Shown here in pieces: positions 23,900 to 37,315 of a stretch of 64,000 nt of DNA. Under the pieces are notes generated by a model. That model was not told the DNA's origin. It saw nothing but the letters and a program-made list of their open reading frames with translations, and did not search any database. This DNA is from Ephydatia muelleri (Eukaryota > Porifera > Demospongiae > Spongillida > Spongillidae). Position numbers and translations under genes: made by a program. Position 1 is the first letter of the stretch; each line of letters begins with the position of its first letter. The DNA is taken from assembly GCA_013339895.1 (NCBI GenBank), contig JABACO010000121.1, positions 32,283-96,282 on the forward strand. Reading direction: 5' to 3'.

Positions 23900-24960
23900 C
23901 TACAAGAGAAAGAGATGAGCAATGATAACAGTAGCCATGCCAACATACAAGTGTAAGAATAATCAGTTTAGTCATAAGATCACATGAGGATACAACACCA
24001 CAACATGCAATATGATTGTTCACAGCAGCTGTGCCTCATGTCATAATATCTCTCAGTACACATGTTCTCTCTTAGATATATGTGACCAGCAGAAGATGCT
24101 ACATTGTGTAAGTATGGGTCCATCTCAGGGTATAACACATACTGTAGTTAATTCGACATTCATAATGCAAATAACACACGTGATGAATATATTATTAGAC
24201 AAACAGAAAGGGAGAGAGCATGCTCCCAGTTAGCTTTGAAATTAAGTGTTAAAAAGTAGATAAGTGTGGGTAATTTTTAAGACAAATAAATTATTCACTA
24301 CACACATCCATAAATGCTGGCCTAAAGTTGATGCGACCAAAGCTGCTATGTGGTGCACTGGACCTATCCATCACTTGCCGCTTCACAAGTTGCTCATAAT
24401 GCACATAATAAAGGCAATGAGAAAAATGGGAAGGGGAGAGCACATGCCCTTGGATCCACCTCTGGGATCAATGACACACCCATACAATGAACCATGCATG
24501 GCAGTGTGGTTCTAACATTGTAATGTGAGGTGGTACAATATTTAGTAGCACTAAGGTTGTGTGTCCACACCACCAGAAAGTGGAACTACCAAACACAGGA
24601 TAGTTGCTCAACATTAACCCTCGTACATCAACTGCCCCATTGCATATCACATGTCCATACAAGGTAATGAATGGTGGACATATAACAAGTAACTCTTTTA
24701 CAGGCAAGCCAATTTTACAGTACACATGTAGTGCAAAGAAAAGTGTTGCGCATTGCAGAAAAGCGTAGTTAGCAAACAACTTACACTAGATATGACCAGG
24801 AAACAAATGTAGACTTGTGCATCACACCTCCATGCAGACATACAACAGTAGACACTTGGTGTGTAATTCTTGGTGGAGCAGTGATGTGCATATACTAGCT
24901 ATCTGGGTTAGCTTGCAACATTAATCATAATCTAAAAGATCTACAAGTATATTCTTAACC

Positions 24961-24999
24961 CAAACACACTCACACCCACCCACACACACACACTCACCC

Positions 25000-25024
<25 letters not shown>
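24961..25024. repeat. (CA)n-rich microsatellite
   Basis: Imperfect then perfect CA dinucleotides (CACACTCACACCCACCCACACACA...), ending in CACAAACACACC. It lies in the intron just downstream of the LRR exon. Confidence 0.9.
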
Positions 25025-25031
<7 letters not shown>

Positions 25032-25114
25032 CACTAACTAAAAACATACATGTACTCACCTACTTGCATACAAACAGCACACAAACAGCTCACAGATGTA
25101 GATAGTTAACTTAC

Positions 25115-25195
25115 GTGAGCTCTTCCAGGGGGCACTGTTCAATGATTTGCAGCAAGGATTCTATGCTATCATCTCGAAGGTTGTTGTCCCCCAGG
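25115..25195 (-). CDS. LRR exon (81 nt) of an NLR-type gene
   Basis: Minus-strand exon after the acceptor cattccacccag and before the donor gtaagtta. It enters and leaves in phase 2 and encodes one leucine-rich repeat, LGDNNLRDDSIESLLQIIEQ then CPLEELT, matching the ribonuclease-inhibitor-type repeat of NLR receptors (L..N.L.D.....L...). One repeat per exon is the usual structure of such genes. Its phase lets it join any of the four microexons or the terminal exon at 14494. The next upstream LRR exon I can see is at 44445-44534. Confidence 0.65.
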
Positions 25196-25534
25196 CTGGG
25201 TGGAATGACATGAGAGGTGACCTTCACATCACCACACCTCCCTGATGGTCAGGTGATCGATGTCATGCACATTAGGGAAGATGCATGCCAATGAAGTAAT
25301 TGTACAAACCAGCTGCAAGAAGCCAACAGTGCAATGACAAACAAATGAAATACATTTCAAGAAAGCTATGTAACATCCTAAGAACAAGCATACGATGAAA
25401 CCAAGGGTCTGTGTAATGGTAAATGACACAGACTGATGTATTTTGTATAAACTCTTTAAGAGAAGTAAGAACATTCTAACGATAAACAAAACATAAACCA
25501 CATATCAAACTGAATCAATTCTATGCAAAAGGAT

Positions 25535-25795
25535 TTGTAGTTATTTGACAGACTGTCAACCCAGACATGAACCGATGTGCACTCTGAATGGTTTATACAA
25601 TGGAGATGTAAATGCTTTTATGTTGTCAACCCTGGTTGGCTGCAGATGTCCAAAGGTATGCCACTATGTCTACTCGACTGAATGTCTGGTGGCCATTTCT
25701 CTGGTCGTGACCTTGTCCCTATCTGTGGTCATGAAGAGGGACACCAGGAGAGCCATTGACAGCTGGGCCTAGAGGAGTGGGTTTATACAGCAGGG
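25535..25795. repeat. Segmental duplicate (partner near 29995-30155)
   Basis: The stretch GCAGATGTCCAAAGGTATGC...GTGGTCATGAAGAGGGACACCAGGAG...GGGTTTATACAG recurs at 29999-30140 with substitutions. Its start (TAGTTATTTGACAGACTGTC) is related to 27447 and 29268. It is non-coding as far as I can tell. Confidence 0.7.
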
Positions 25796-25799
25796 ATTT

Positions 25800-26395
25800 T
25801 CTGCCAAATTTTCAGCAGGGGGTGGGTTTTGGAATCCTGGGTGGGCAAAAATAAAAGTCTTCCCTCTGCACCAAATGGCATGCCATGTAGTTTTATTCTG
25901 ACATGGGGCATGTGTACACCAGGGGGTGGGTTAGTCAATTAAGGGCAAACCAGGGGGTTAGTAGGGTATGGGAGCAGTAAATACCTGTGGCTATAGATGA
26001 TTGAAGGCCATTAGAAGTTGTGTGAATAGCTTAGCACGTGCCAAACTGTGTCCATTGACACGCAGTGCAGTGATTGTAGAAATGTGTGAGGAGTAGTCGT
26101 TGCTTGATTCCTTTCGCAAGTGTTATCACTTAGGTACCACTATGAGATCCACTAGTGGACAAAGGAACTTGGATCTGGTTTGTAACACGCAAATCTAATA
26201 CTAGTCGTGCTTTTGTAATAATCACATCCTCCATGTAGTCTGTATGGAGTCTGATGAGGATTGTACCGTGCATACACACTTGTGCAGCAGTGAAGATTGA
26301 AAATTGGCAGTAAACCCATAACGTCAGTAATTAAACATTAAAAGAGGGTTAACGTAGTTACCATAGTTACGAAAGCACACACACCTACACCTGCA
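25800..26395. other. No gene; related to 31160-31470
   Basis: The stretch 26040-26330 (GTAGTCTGTATGGAGTCTGA, CACACTTGTGCAGCAGTGAA, GGCAGTAAACCCATA) is an older copy of 31180-31460. No coding exon was seen. Confidence 0.5.
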
Positions 26396-27900
26396 GTAAA
26401 CATTTTAAACATGCTGCCTGCATCCATCATTGAATTCTTAATGTGTTTTCATTTGTATAATACTCAATATGCACACACAAACTTTGTACTGACACTGCAC
26501 ACATGTGTACAGTGCTTGTACAGTGCTTGTACAGTGCACATGCACATGTATTGTGTGCATGTACTGCATGAAGAGAGCACCATTGGTCCATAGCCTGCTG
26601 ACAAAAGGTCTCTACATGGATATATGTACATGTGTAGTACTGTATAGTGCTAACATGACATCCCCTTAATCCAGCACTGCCGAGGACTGCCATAAGGTTT
26701 AGGCACAGCAGGAATGTTTAACTCTTTGATGGGTAAGAAAGCAATATTGCACCGCAGGTACTATACTAAAGCAACTCTGTTTATCAAAAAGTTAACACTT
26801 GTAGACAACAACATAGTGATCGGTTTGTTTCCTGGTCACATAGTGTATGCAGTTTGCCAATTAAGTTTACTGCAACATGCAACACTATTTGTTGCACAAC
26901 ACGTGTACTGTATGGCTTTGCTTGCGAAAGAGTTAATGACAAAAGTACTTGATGGAATGTTTAATGACAAAAGGGATTGATTAAATATTTAATGACAAAA
27001 GGGCTGGATTGAATGTTTAATGGAGTTAATGACAAAAGTACTTGATTGAATGTTTAATGACAAAAGGGATTGATTGAATATATTTAATGACAAAAAAGCT
27101 GGATTGGATGTTTAATGACAAAAGGGCTTGATTGAATAATGTTTAATGACAATAGGGCTCGTTTGAATGTTTAATGACCAAAGGGCTCGATTAAATGACA
27201 AAAGGGCTCGTTTGAATGTTTAATCTTGACCAAAGGGCTCGATTGAACATTTAATGACAAAAGGTCTCGATTGACAAGTGGTCAGCTACCTGGATCAAAC
27301 AGAGCTCACGTGATTGTGACTCACGACTTTTCTTATACGCATATTTTGGGCTCAATCGACATGCGCAGCTATGCATGTATTTACGTAACATCTCCTTTAT
27401 GCGAAACATGTAAAACCATATAGCACCCCAGAGTAATTGCATTTGTAGTTATTTGACTGATTCTCAACCCAGACATGAACAGATGTGCACTCTGAAAGGA
27501 TTATATAATGATTTTATGTTGTCAACCCTGGTGGACTAAACTACATGTGCAATAAAACGATGTATGTAACTCTATTCTGTGTCCTGCCAAATGAATCATG
27601 TATGTACATTTGACCAGCCCAAACAATGGGGAAAAGAGCTGGTATTGGTACTGTTCATACCACATGTTTTACTGTATAAGTCATATGTGCTCATTTCAAA
27701 CTTGTCCAACAGCAAAGCCTTCAACTGCAGCTGTACACATACAATTGAACTTACTCGAGGGAAGTAAGGGAGGAGAAATGACTAGCAGAAGTACACAATG
27801 ATTTCATGCCCTCTGCTCCTATGTTATTCCCAGAGAATCTGGAGGAAAGAAAGCCAACCGCATAAAAGGAAGCATACAAATGATACACAAACAGCTTTTG
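26395..27900. repeat. Dispersed repeat family, copy A
   Basis: Contains GAGCACCATTGGTCCATAGC, CCGAGGACTGCCATAAGG, CAACCCAGACATGAACAGAT and AACTTGTCCAACAGCAAAGC, in an order shared with copies at 28600-29740 and partly at 29740-29960 and 34890-35530. No transposase or reverse transcriptase motif is visible, so the family is non-autonomous or a segmental duplication. Confidence 0.75.
26933..27277. repeat. Degenerate tandem repeat (about 26-32 bp), TTTAATGACAAAAGGGCT
   Basis: About twelve imperfect units of the type GATTGAATGTTTAATGACAA followed by AAGGGCTC. Single or double units also occur near 29045-29070 and 29950-29998, inside the other copies of the dispersed family, so the array expanded only in copy A. 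Confidence 0.85.
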
Positions 27901-28599
27901 TAATCAGCCATAAGTGGTCTAAGCTGCACCGGAGGTGTGGGAGATTGCGTATCATTGGAGGCTATATCCTTTCATAGAACATATAATGCATCAAAAGAAA
28001 TACACATTTCTGTCGGTTGAACCAATGAATTAGACAGAAACTAAGCTCCCTCCGTTAATAGGAGTAGCCACGTGGTGGGGTGTATGAATGGATGTGAATG
28101 TGTGAATATTGTAATTCTAAGCGTCGTGCACTTAAGCAAGTTCGGCTGCTTTTTTATAGGTTGTTGGTGTGGTGTTTTGTTTTTGTTTTGTTCCTCTCAT
28201 GAACAGAACAATCGCAGGTTGTCCTTAACAGCAGTGTTTTCTAGTGGACCGGCACCGAAATGAAGCTTAGGCTGAAGGCTGGAACTGGATGAGAGTGTTG
28301 TTTGTACATGTATGTGCATGCTGAGCAGTGTTTAGTTAGCAGGTTATTTTTCCCCCCAAAAGAGGGGATTTTCCCCTGCTAGAGGGTTTGCCACAGGGAT
28401 TTTTCTTGGTGGAGGTGTGGGCGCATCTCTTCAGAATTAGGTGTTAGTTTCCCCCTGCTCAGTTAGCTGTCCAGGTGTTGTTTGTGGTTAGTGGTGTCAG
28501 GATCATGTGTGTTGTACTCCAGTGTTCTATGTTGTGTGTGTGAAGAAGCTTGCTGCATGCACAGGCAACGCTGCACAAATTTTGTTGTAAAGTCATGGG
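27901..28599. other. No gene recognised
   Basis: Unique-looking sequence with a T-rich stretch (28165-28195) and a weakly palindromic C/G region near 28352 (CCCCCCAAAAGAGGGGATTTTCCCC). The plus-strand frames are short. Confidence 0.4.
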
Positions 28600-29960
28600 C
28601 TAGGGGAAGGTGTAAGGAGGGAGAGGATATCTATCAAACCACTAACAAGCTTGTGTGCATGTATGAGGAGAGCACCATTGGTTCATAGCCTGCTGCCAAT
28701 AGGTCTCTACATGGTGAGGTTATATATGTAGATGTGTAGTACTGTATAGTACTAACATGACATCCCCTTAATCCAGCACTGCCGAGGACTGCCATAAGGT
28801 TTAGGCACAGCAGGAATGTTTAACTCTTTCATGGGCAAGAAAACAATATTGCACCGCAGGTACTATACTAAAGCTACTGTGTTTTTCTAAAAAGTTAACA
28901 CTTTGTGGTCAAGAACATATTGATCGGTTTGTTTCCTGGTCACATAGTGTACGCCATTTGCTAGCTACGTTTACTGCAACATGCAACAATTTTTTGCACA
29001 ACATGTGTACTGGAATGATTGGCTTTACCCATGAAATAGAGGGCTTCATTGAATGTTTAATGACGAAAGGGCTCGATTGACAAGTGGTCAGCTATCTAGA
29101 TCAAAACAGAGCTCACGTGATTGTGATTCACAAGCTTTTCTTATACGCATATCTTGGGCACAATCCGCATGCGCAGCTCTGCATGTATTTACGTAACATC
29201 TCCTTTATGCAAAGATTAATCAAAACATGTAAAACCATATAGCACCCCCAGAGTAATTGCATTTGTAATTATTTGACTGATTCTCAACCCAGACATGACA
29301 GATGTGCACTCTGAAAGGATTATGATTTTATGTTGTCAACCCTGGTGGACTGAATTACAATGTGCAATAAAATGATGTATGAAACTCTATTTTGTGACCT
29401 GCTAAATAAATCAAGTATGTACTGTTCATACTACATGCTTTACTGTATAAGTCATATGTGTTCATATCAAACTTGTCCAACAGCAAAGCCTTCAACTGCA
29501 GCTGTACACATACAATTGAACTTACTTGAGGGAAGTAAGGGAGGAGAAATGACTAGCAGAAGTACACAATGATTTCATGCCCTCTGCTCCTATTTATTCC
29601 AAGATAGGCTGAAGGAAAGAAAGCCAACCATATAAAAGGAAGCATACAAATGATACACACACAGCTTTTTTAATCAGCCATAAGTGGTCTAAGCTGCACT
29701 GGAGGTGTGGGAGATTGAGTATCATTGGAAGCTATATCCTTTCAAGGAACATAAAATACATCGGATATGTAAACTACTAACAAGCTTGTGTGCATATATA
29801 AGGACAGCACCATTGGTCCATAGCCAGCTGACAATAGGTCTCTACATGGTGAGGTTATATATGTAGATGTGTAGTACTGTATAGCGCTAACAGGACATCC
29901 CCTTAATCCAGCACTGCCGAGGACTGCCATAAGGTTTAGGCACAGCAGGAATGTTTAATG
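28600..29960. repeat. Dispersed repeat family, copies B and C
   Basis: Copy B (28600-29740) follows the order of copy A but lacks the expanded tandem array. Copy C (29770-29960) repeats only the GAGCACCATTGG...TTTAGGCACAGCAGGAATG portion. A second partner of the 25535 segment follows at 29995-30155. Confidence 0.7.
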
Positions 29961-30159
29961 ACAAAAGGGCTCGATCGAATGTTTAATGACAAAAGGGATG
30001 CAGATGTCCAAATGTCATGCCACCATATCTACTGAGGTGACCATTTCTCTGGTTGTGACTTTGTCCTTATCTGTGGTCATGAAGAAGGACACCAGGAGAA
30101 CCATTGGCATCTGGGCCCAGAGGAGTGGGTTTATACAGGGAGTCGCTGCAGAGAGAGGA

Positions 30160-33100
30160 GAAGATGGTTGTATGCAATCACTATTATCAAAAGTTACAAC
30201 TGATTAAAACTTCAAGGAGTTTAGTTCACATTCAGCTTCGGGCATAGCCACACATCTCATACATGACATTGCAAAGAGTTGATCAGGTAATCATATGATG
30301 GATGCACTGCTCTATACATTTCTTATAGTGCTGTAGATGAAGTGAGGGAAACACATACGGCTCGCTGTTACAGCACCACCAAGTGAAGCTGAGGTGATTG
30401 CTGATGGACTAATGAAGTTGTTCTGCAGTGGCGTATGGTACATGCTTGGGTTATTTGAACACCTTATTGCCCTCAAACAGATGTTATGGTTGAGTGATTC
30501 AATTCAGATGATGCAAGCTATGGGACCTGGGGTGTTTGAGCTATTTACATTGCAAGTGTAGGTACTAGATCACAATCACATGCAGACACCAGACTCTGTC
30601 ACAATCAATGTACATGCACAATGGATAATTGAAAGACCTATTGATGCCAGATGGCTAGCAGTTTAACAGGGCATTTCATACTAACATCAGAAGATGACAA
30701 ACAAGCTTACGGCAATGCACATCAGTACTTTCAACTGATGTAGTCACATCCTTACTATATTGCTTGTACACACATCAGCAAAATGCAGCAATTTACATGC
30801 TCTCACATATGAGTCCCAACCCACATTTCATTCAGTACAACATACCTCTGGCATGCTAGACTAGCGGTACTGCGTTTTCACTGCCGCAAGCTTGATATCT
30901 CGAATTTCCTGATAACATCTGTTTCTGTGAGGTTTCGTTGACCTCTTACGTTGCGTCGTTGCATGTCCAGCTCAGGGTTGTCCTGATAACAGCTGCCACT
31001 TAGCGACTAGGGGTTATCGTGGTACCTCTCTTTTCAGCTTGTCTGGATCGAGATCGCTCCCACAATCCTATTTCTTGCGCAGCACTAGCCAGCAATCTCG
31101 GATAGGGATTGGAGAAGCATCACGTGCGCTATTCACGGTGCCTTGGGTACGTGCCTAATTTTGCGAATCTTCTTGAAGTGCAGTGATTCTAGAAATGCTC
31201 AGTTATCACTTCGGCATTTACAGTGGCGGAGTGAGGCCATTTCGTTTCGTAACACGCAAATGCCATACGTATTCTAGTTCTCATCTCATTCTACATGTAG
31301 TCTGTATCGAGTGTAATGAGGGAAGGGCGTTTTAGTGATTCAAATCCTTCCCCTTATCCGAACCTCTCGCAAATCTGCTACAAGGGCTGTTGTTTTGTAC
31401 CTCGCATACGCACTTGTGCGACAGTGAAAATTGAAAGTTGGAGGTAAACCCATATCGTCTGCGATAACTTAAAAAGCATATACGCCTACACCTCCGCATG
31501 CGTAGGGGCCGTAGGGCGAACAAGCACACTGCAAGCTAGTGACGCTGAAAATCTCTAATTGCCACCCACATTCGGATTGGTCACTATAGGGTCACTCGAT
31601 CATTTCTATGCAATGTAGTGTAAGAATACCGTTGGTTGAAGGCCTTGTATAGGCGCTTCACTCAAGCTTCATCATATGGAGAAATGAGCGAGACAATAAT
31701 TAATTCGCGGTTTGCGTAATAACGACATACTTCCGTAATCGTTCCATACACAGTATGGGACAAGCGTACTAGATGTTTTCTCCAGCTAGCTCCCTTACGA
31801 TTGTTAGTGCAGTATAATTGACAAGATTTTTAAGTATGTCACCAGATTTTTCCCGACTAAGGCCTCGGTTCCATCGAATTTGCCTTTTTTTCTAATCTAA
31901 TATTCCACGGTCTAATACTTCAAACTGTATAGTCCTGTTGTCTATTCCCTTGTGAAACATGTAGCAGATTCGTAAGCAACTATTCAATGCATTTTAACAT
32001 AGGTCTTCCCATTAGAAAATTCGGTTCCATCCTCCACAGATATATTCCATTGGATATTTCATATAGTGCTCCGTCTCGTGCCCACAAAAGTACGAGCGCT
32101 CTTTCCTGCTATTGCTGCTAACGTTACTAACGGCAAGCATATTGAGCGCAAGCTAATTTATATATGTACTTTCATGTATGCATAGACTAAGTGGTCACTA
32201 AGTAGTAGCTTGTTCAGCCGATAGCGTGCGTATATCCATGACACTTATTCACGGCTGCTTGCTATACAGTGCCGGAGCACTACGCCTCGGTACCCTACAG
32301 TGGCATGCGCTATAATCTTGAGCACTAGCAGTGTCATATATAGCCGTGCGTGTTGTTCTAATCATATGCAGAAATCAGCGGTCACCAGGAAAGTGATGGT
32401 GTTCAAAAAGACATCCTATAGCATGTGTTCCATTGCTAGTACATAGGGGTAGTGTGGTTTGAATTTGTGTTGAATTTAAAAGTACCAATGGTTCGGATGT
32501 ATTCAAAACACAGTTAGACTTACACCTATTTACATGTATGAAAAATGGTTACTCTTGAATTTAATTAGCTAACCGCAAGTTATAAAACATTTGCCACCTC
32601 ATTTTTACGTGTAGAAAGGTTGTAAGGTGCAAACTGTGCAAAAATATTTATACTATTACATTGACAATTTCAGTTCGGGAAAGCAAACATAGCTTCCATT
32701 AACATGTACACAAAATCAATGTTTTCTGACCTAAATACTGTATTCCACTGTTAACGAAAAATTGAGTTGCCACCGTTTATTATGATTTGCAGCACATTGG
32801 TACATGTTTTCATGCCATTTTTTTACATAGATTTTTCTAGTTCGGGGAGCCTTTGTACAATGTTCGGTTACTGGCGCCGCCATCTTGACCATTATGGTCG
32901 TCATAACAGAAACACGGCCGGCTACATGCATGTACCTTTACTTGAAGCTTTAAGCTAAATAATTATAGTTAGGTTTATTAACAAACAAAATGTTCACAAA
33001 CTATTAGTGGCCACATCCCCGCTTGGCAGGGGCGGATCCATGCAGTATTTTGGTAAGCGGCCGGGGTTCGCGGAGCCCTGGTTGAGTACGAAAACGGGGG

Positions 33101-34885
33101 GTGGGGGGTCGAAATACAGGAACTGAGACGCGATTCGCCGAAGTGTCGCTCCGATTCTAATTTCATGCTTCAGAACCGTTCAAATTTGTCCAACTCCACG
33201 GGTCCGCTACAGCAACTTGGGTAACATGTCACTTATGCGGGCAGTCTGCATTTGAGAACAGCTAATTATAAACGGCTTTCTATCTGAAATTTGTGACGAC
33301 GCCAGCTGGGGTGTAAGGTGGGAGATAATAGTAAGGTCATCGTTGATTTATTAATTCCGTTCAGAGCATATATACGAGGGACTAGGTTTATATGGCTGCG
33401 GATCAGACAGTTTGATGTTGCATCCTGTATTCCCCCCGCTTTTTTATATATAACGTTTTGAAGCTGATCCGATTCGATTATTATTAAGTGTCCTATTAAT
33501 AATATCGTATTACCTTGCGTGATCGCTCTGCATGCAATGCATACTCGCAGATCACCTTTGCACGAACATTAGGTTTATTGACAGTGTCACTTTTAAACTG
33601 GAGTCATCAATCCATTCAACCATGCGTAATTGATCATAAATCAACTGAACATTTATCCCAGTGAATTGTGAAGGACTATACTAGCTGCACGAAAGATTAT
33701 AGTGGTAGTAAACAGATGCCAATACCTGACCTTTGTTATTGTCATAACCAGTAGTTGTAAGGAAACAATGCCTGCACGCTGCATTGTAACCAATACCATA
33801 TGCACGTCACCATTTGCATCATGCATATATTGAATGCGTGCACCAGTTTAGGTGCACACGCACAGATAGTAAAAGTATGCAGGCCTTCTGCATGGGCAGC
33901 AAATTAGTTTCTAATCTCATCATGCATTTACCATGCATGCAATTGAGAGCTATACATGTATATGGGTAAACCGCACTTCAAAGCATTCATTACCGCAGCG
34001 GGGCAGTCATGTTATCTTGCATAATGACAATAAACTTAATCTAATTAATCGCAGACTATGACAGGTTAATTGGATCATGCACCATCAACCGCATCTCATG
34101 CATGCACGGATAATGCTCGTAACTAGTGAAATGAACAAGAAAAGAGTGGAAATAGTAACTGAGCGTTGTCCGAGGTTACCAGGCAATAGAGTCTATATAA
34201 AAATCACCGAGCTTTTTCATGTATACTGATAGAACTTACGTATACGCGTTGAAACATATACAACCACTTTGAAAGTAATGCCGCGAGTGCTACTGACAAA
34301 GAGAATGACATGAGGCATATCCGACTGGGTTCGAGCAAGGATTGTAATAGTTAATAATCCTTGGTTAGAGCTACTAGCTGGTTCAAGTAGACAATGATAA
34401 ATTTAACATCGCACACTGCAATGAGGCATAACAGATACATTGTGTGCACACATGATTTCTGAATGTTTGATGAGTTCCTACCAACTAACTGACTTTTCAC
34501 ATATGCGTGGGCGTACCGCAGTCGCCACACCCTCGCGCAGAAGCTTTGGCTGTATTATAGACTTTCGTTATTATACTATTTAATTATACCAGATTTAAAT
34601 CAATATTACATGTGCACGTGAGCCAAAGTTTCGTCGTAGACGTCATGAATTATTAAAATGTATTAACATGATAATTATTTGAATATATTAAATACATTTA
34701 TGAATTAATTATGCGCGGTTGAAATTAATTTAAATGTCTTTATTTTAGTAAAAGGGTGCTTAATGTTTGTTTCATGAAAAATGCACATTATAATCAAATT
34801 GACTTTTAGAGTATATTTAAAAACATGTTTGAAATTCAATGTGGAAAAAAACAACAGGATGACCGCGTATGTATGGGCCATTTCT
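30160..34885. other. Long stretch without recognisable genes
   Basis: Mixed unique and old repeat DNA. It includes the 31180-31460 partner of 26040-26330, a CpG-richer zone at 30860-31150, and at 33029 CAGGGGCGGATCCATG followed by a G-rich tract, which resembles the start of hAT-type elements and of the element at 38877. No partner end, exon or RNA gene was identified. Confidence 0.4.
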
Positions 34886-34889
34886 GGAT

Positions 34890-35530
34890 ATGATTACATT
34901 GTGCAATAAAACTATGTATGTAACTTTATTCTGTGTCCTGCCAAATGAATCATGTATGTACATTTGACTAGCCCAAACAGAAAAGGGCTGGTGATGGTAC
35001 TGTTCATACTACATGCTTTACTGTATGAGTCATATGTGTTCACATCAAACTTGTCCAACAGCAAAGCCTTCAACTGCAGCTGTACACATACAATTGAACT
35101 TACTTGAGGGAAGTAAGGGAGGAGAAATGACTAGCAGAAGTACATAATGATTTCATGCCCTCTGCTCCTATGTTATTCCCAGAGAGGCTGAAGGAAAGAA
35201 AGCCAACCATATAAAAGGAAGCACACAAATGATACACACACAGCTTTTTTACTCAGCCATAAGCGGTCTAAGCTGCACTGGAGGTGTGGGAGATTTAGTA
35301 TCATTGGAGGCTATATCCTTTCTTGGAACGAATTATGCATCAAAAGAAAGGATATGTATCAAACTACTAACAAGCTTGTGTGCATGTATGAGGAGAGCAC
35401 CATTGGTCCATAGCCTGCTGACAATAGGTCTCTACATGGTGAGGTTATAAATGTGGATGTGTAGTACTGTATAGTGCTAACATGATATCCACTTAATCCT
35501 GAACTGCCGAGGACTGCCATAAAATGTTTA
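34890..35530. repeat. Dispersed repeat family, copy D
   Basis: Matches 27540-27900 and 29350-29740 (CTTGTCCAACAGCAAAGCCT, GAAAGAAAGCCAACCATATA) and then the GAGCACCATTGG...CCGAGGACTGCC part. Confidence 0.75.
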
Positions 35531-35569
35531 ATTTTAAAGCTTCATTGACCTCTTACGTTGCGTCTTATC

Positions 35570-36330
35570 TGAAAAGATTGTAAGGACTGGGCCACTGGAA
35601 AGTCTATATGCTGAGTTATTCACACACCTGGCTTCATATACCATATTCCCCTGGCTTCACCAAGGCTGGGGGGGGAAGGGGGAGGAGAGATCTCGCCAAA
35701 CATTATGAGGATGTAGTACTTCCCACCACCCTCCCTCTTTAATAAAGGTGCAGGGGCAATGCTTCACCCCCTTCCATCCCCTCATACAATACACCAGTTG
35801 AGTACATACAACAGTACATACTCCAGTCCCCAGTCCAGTATATACATCACACCAGTCCAGTTCAACACACCCAGTCCAGTACATATAATACACCAAACCA
35901 GTACATACATAAAAGCACCAGTCCAGTATATACAACGCATCCACCTGTATATACATCACACAAGCATGCATGCGCTTGAGTGTGGCCTATGGCAATGGTG
36001 TGATGGATGATCACTGGCCTGCCCACACAGCAAACTTGAGTCCACGGCACCATAAGCTCTAATCAAAAACCAACTGTAAAACCCAATACCAAGGTCATAT
36101 CAGCAGACCTAATAAGTGCGGTAACCTTTGTTGAGCACGGACTATCCCAAAACACCCTCCGTACTCATGAGCTTATAGGCCTTATAGTATGATGGTGGCA
36201 TACGTCTTTCAGAAAGTTCAAGGCGTGAGGTTCAGTACTCAATAGTCTAGAGTCAAGATGATAAAATATCTTTTGCAAGTAAGGATTTCATTACAGGGCG
36301 TAGGTCTTTGTATGGATGATTAATATTCAT
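35570..36330. repeat. Duplicated segment, copy 1 (partner 37655-38375)
   Basis: Starts GTAAGGACTGGGCCACTGGA and ends near GTAAGGATTTCATTACAGG; the partner begins at 37662. It contains a minisatellite of CCAGTCCAGTACATACA type (35795-35945). Confidence 0.8.
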
Positions 36331-37100
36331 CATAGCTCTAGTGATGTATGGAATCTCGCTCGGGTGAATGGAATCTCTTCTAAAATAAACAATGGCGCAA
36401 AACGACTGGAAATTGCTCTAAGTTTGATCATCAATATCTTGATTATAGATTAAGTAAATTTCAGCAGAATCCAACAGTAGCTGGATTCCTTCGGGTACGT
36501 TGCCATTTTGACTCTGGAGAGAAACTCCTTTATGCGTTCTTAACCCTGAAGTTTGGTATCGGCAAGTGTAAAAGGACTCATAGTGTGTAAACGTCAGATG
36601 CTGAACTGATGTGGCAATAAGTCGAAGGACGGGTCGTTTACTTGGAAGATATGTGGGTTCTAGTTTATTGTGGTTTTATTTTATACATGTACATGGATAC
36701 CATAAGCCTGGTTTTTTCACTTAACGTAACCACAGCATCAAATTCTGAAGCCTTGCATGTATATGTACAATGTTAACTATGTTAACCACAAATTTGATAG
36801 CGAGCTGATAATGTGTACATGTATGTGATGCTTCTGTTGATCATGTGTATTACATGATCTTTGAAATAGATGCTGGCTTCAAGAAGGCACTGGCCCAGGA
36901 AGCTACTGCTGCTGACAGATTTCCATCTTGATGTGACATTGCCCCCTCCCCAGTCTTGATTGATTTAGAAGAACTGAGAATCAAAATTAAGGTTTGTGTG
37001 TTATGTGTATGTGAATGTGTGTATGTGTATGCGGAATATTCTTTGGAATACTGGTATTTCTATGCCAATTATTACTCAAATTCGCTGCACTGTGTGGGCA
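36331..37100. other. No clear gene
   Basis: A short possible exon on the plus strand (36953-36991, TCTTGATTGATTTAGAAGAA...) follows the acceptor tccccag and precedes GTTTGTGTG, but it is isolated and I do not call it. TG-rich microsatellite sequence follows. Confidence 0.3.
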
Positions 37101-37315
37101 GACTGTGTACTGGTATGTTGCATGCACTGGGCTGGTGTGTTGTATGTTGTGGACTAGGGCCAGTGTGTTGTATAGACTGGTGTGTTGTATTGTGTTGACT
37201 AGCATGTCTTACTACATGGGACTGATGCTATGGACTAGTTGTATGTACTGGACTGGTGTGTTATACATGTACATACTGGACTAGTGTGTTGCATGTATAC
37301 TACATACTGGATTGC
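37100..37315. repeat. Minisatellite of TGTACTGGACTGGTGTGTTG type
   Basis: Ten or so degenerate ~20-bp units. The complementary motif (CCAGTCCAGTACATACA) forms arrays at 35795-35945 and 37895-38000, so the array is in opposite orientation to those in the duplicated segments. Confidence 0.8.

Larger units (their letters stand above)
15050..24920. repeat. Tandem array of a ~2.5-kb unit, three full copies and a partial fourth
   Basis: Landmarks recur in the same order. ACCATGGCAACACAAT appears at about 15184, 17732 and 20875, with a variant near 23390. The sequence TCATAATATCTCTCAGTACA appears near 15833, 18382, 21548 and 24043. A pyrimidine/purine block is at 17200, 20340 and 22865. Spacing is about 2.55, 3.14 and 2.52 kb; the longer middle unit holds about 600 extra bases (about 19285-19975), parts of which recur at 15920-16090 and 24235-24900. 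Each unit holds one 18-nt microexon on the minus strand. No long gene is present; a 60-codon frame open on both strands near the X-box-like motif is probably chance plus recent duplication. Confidence 0.9.
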
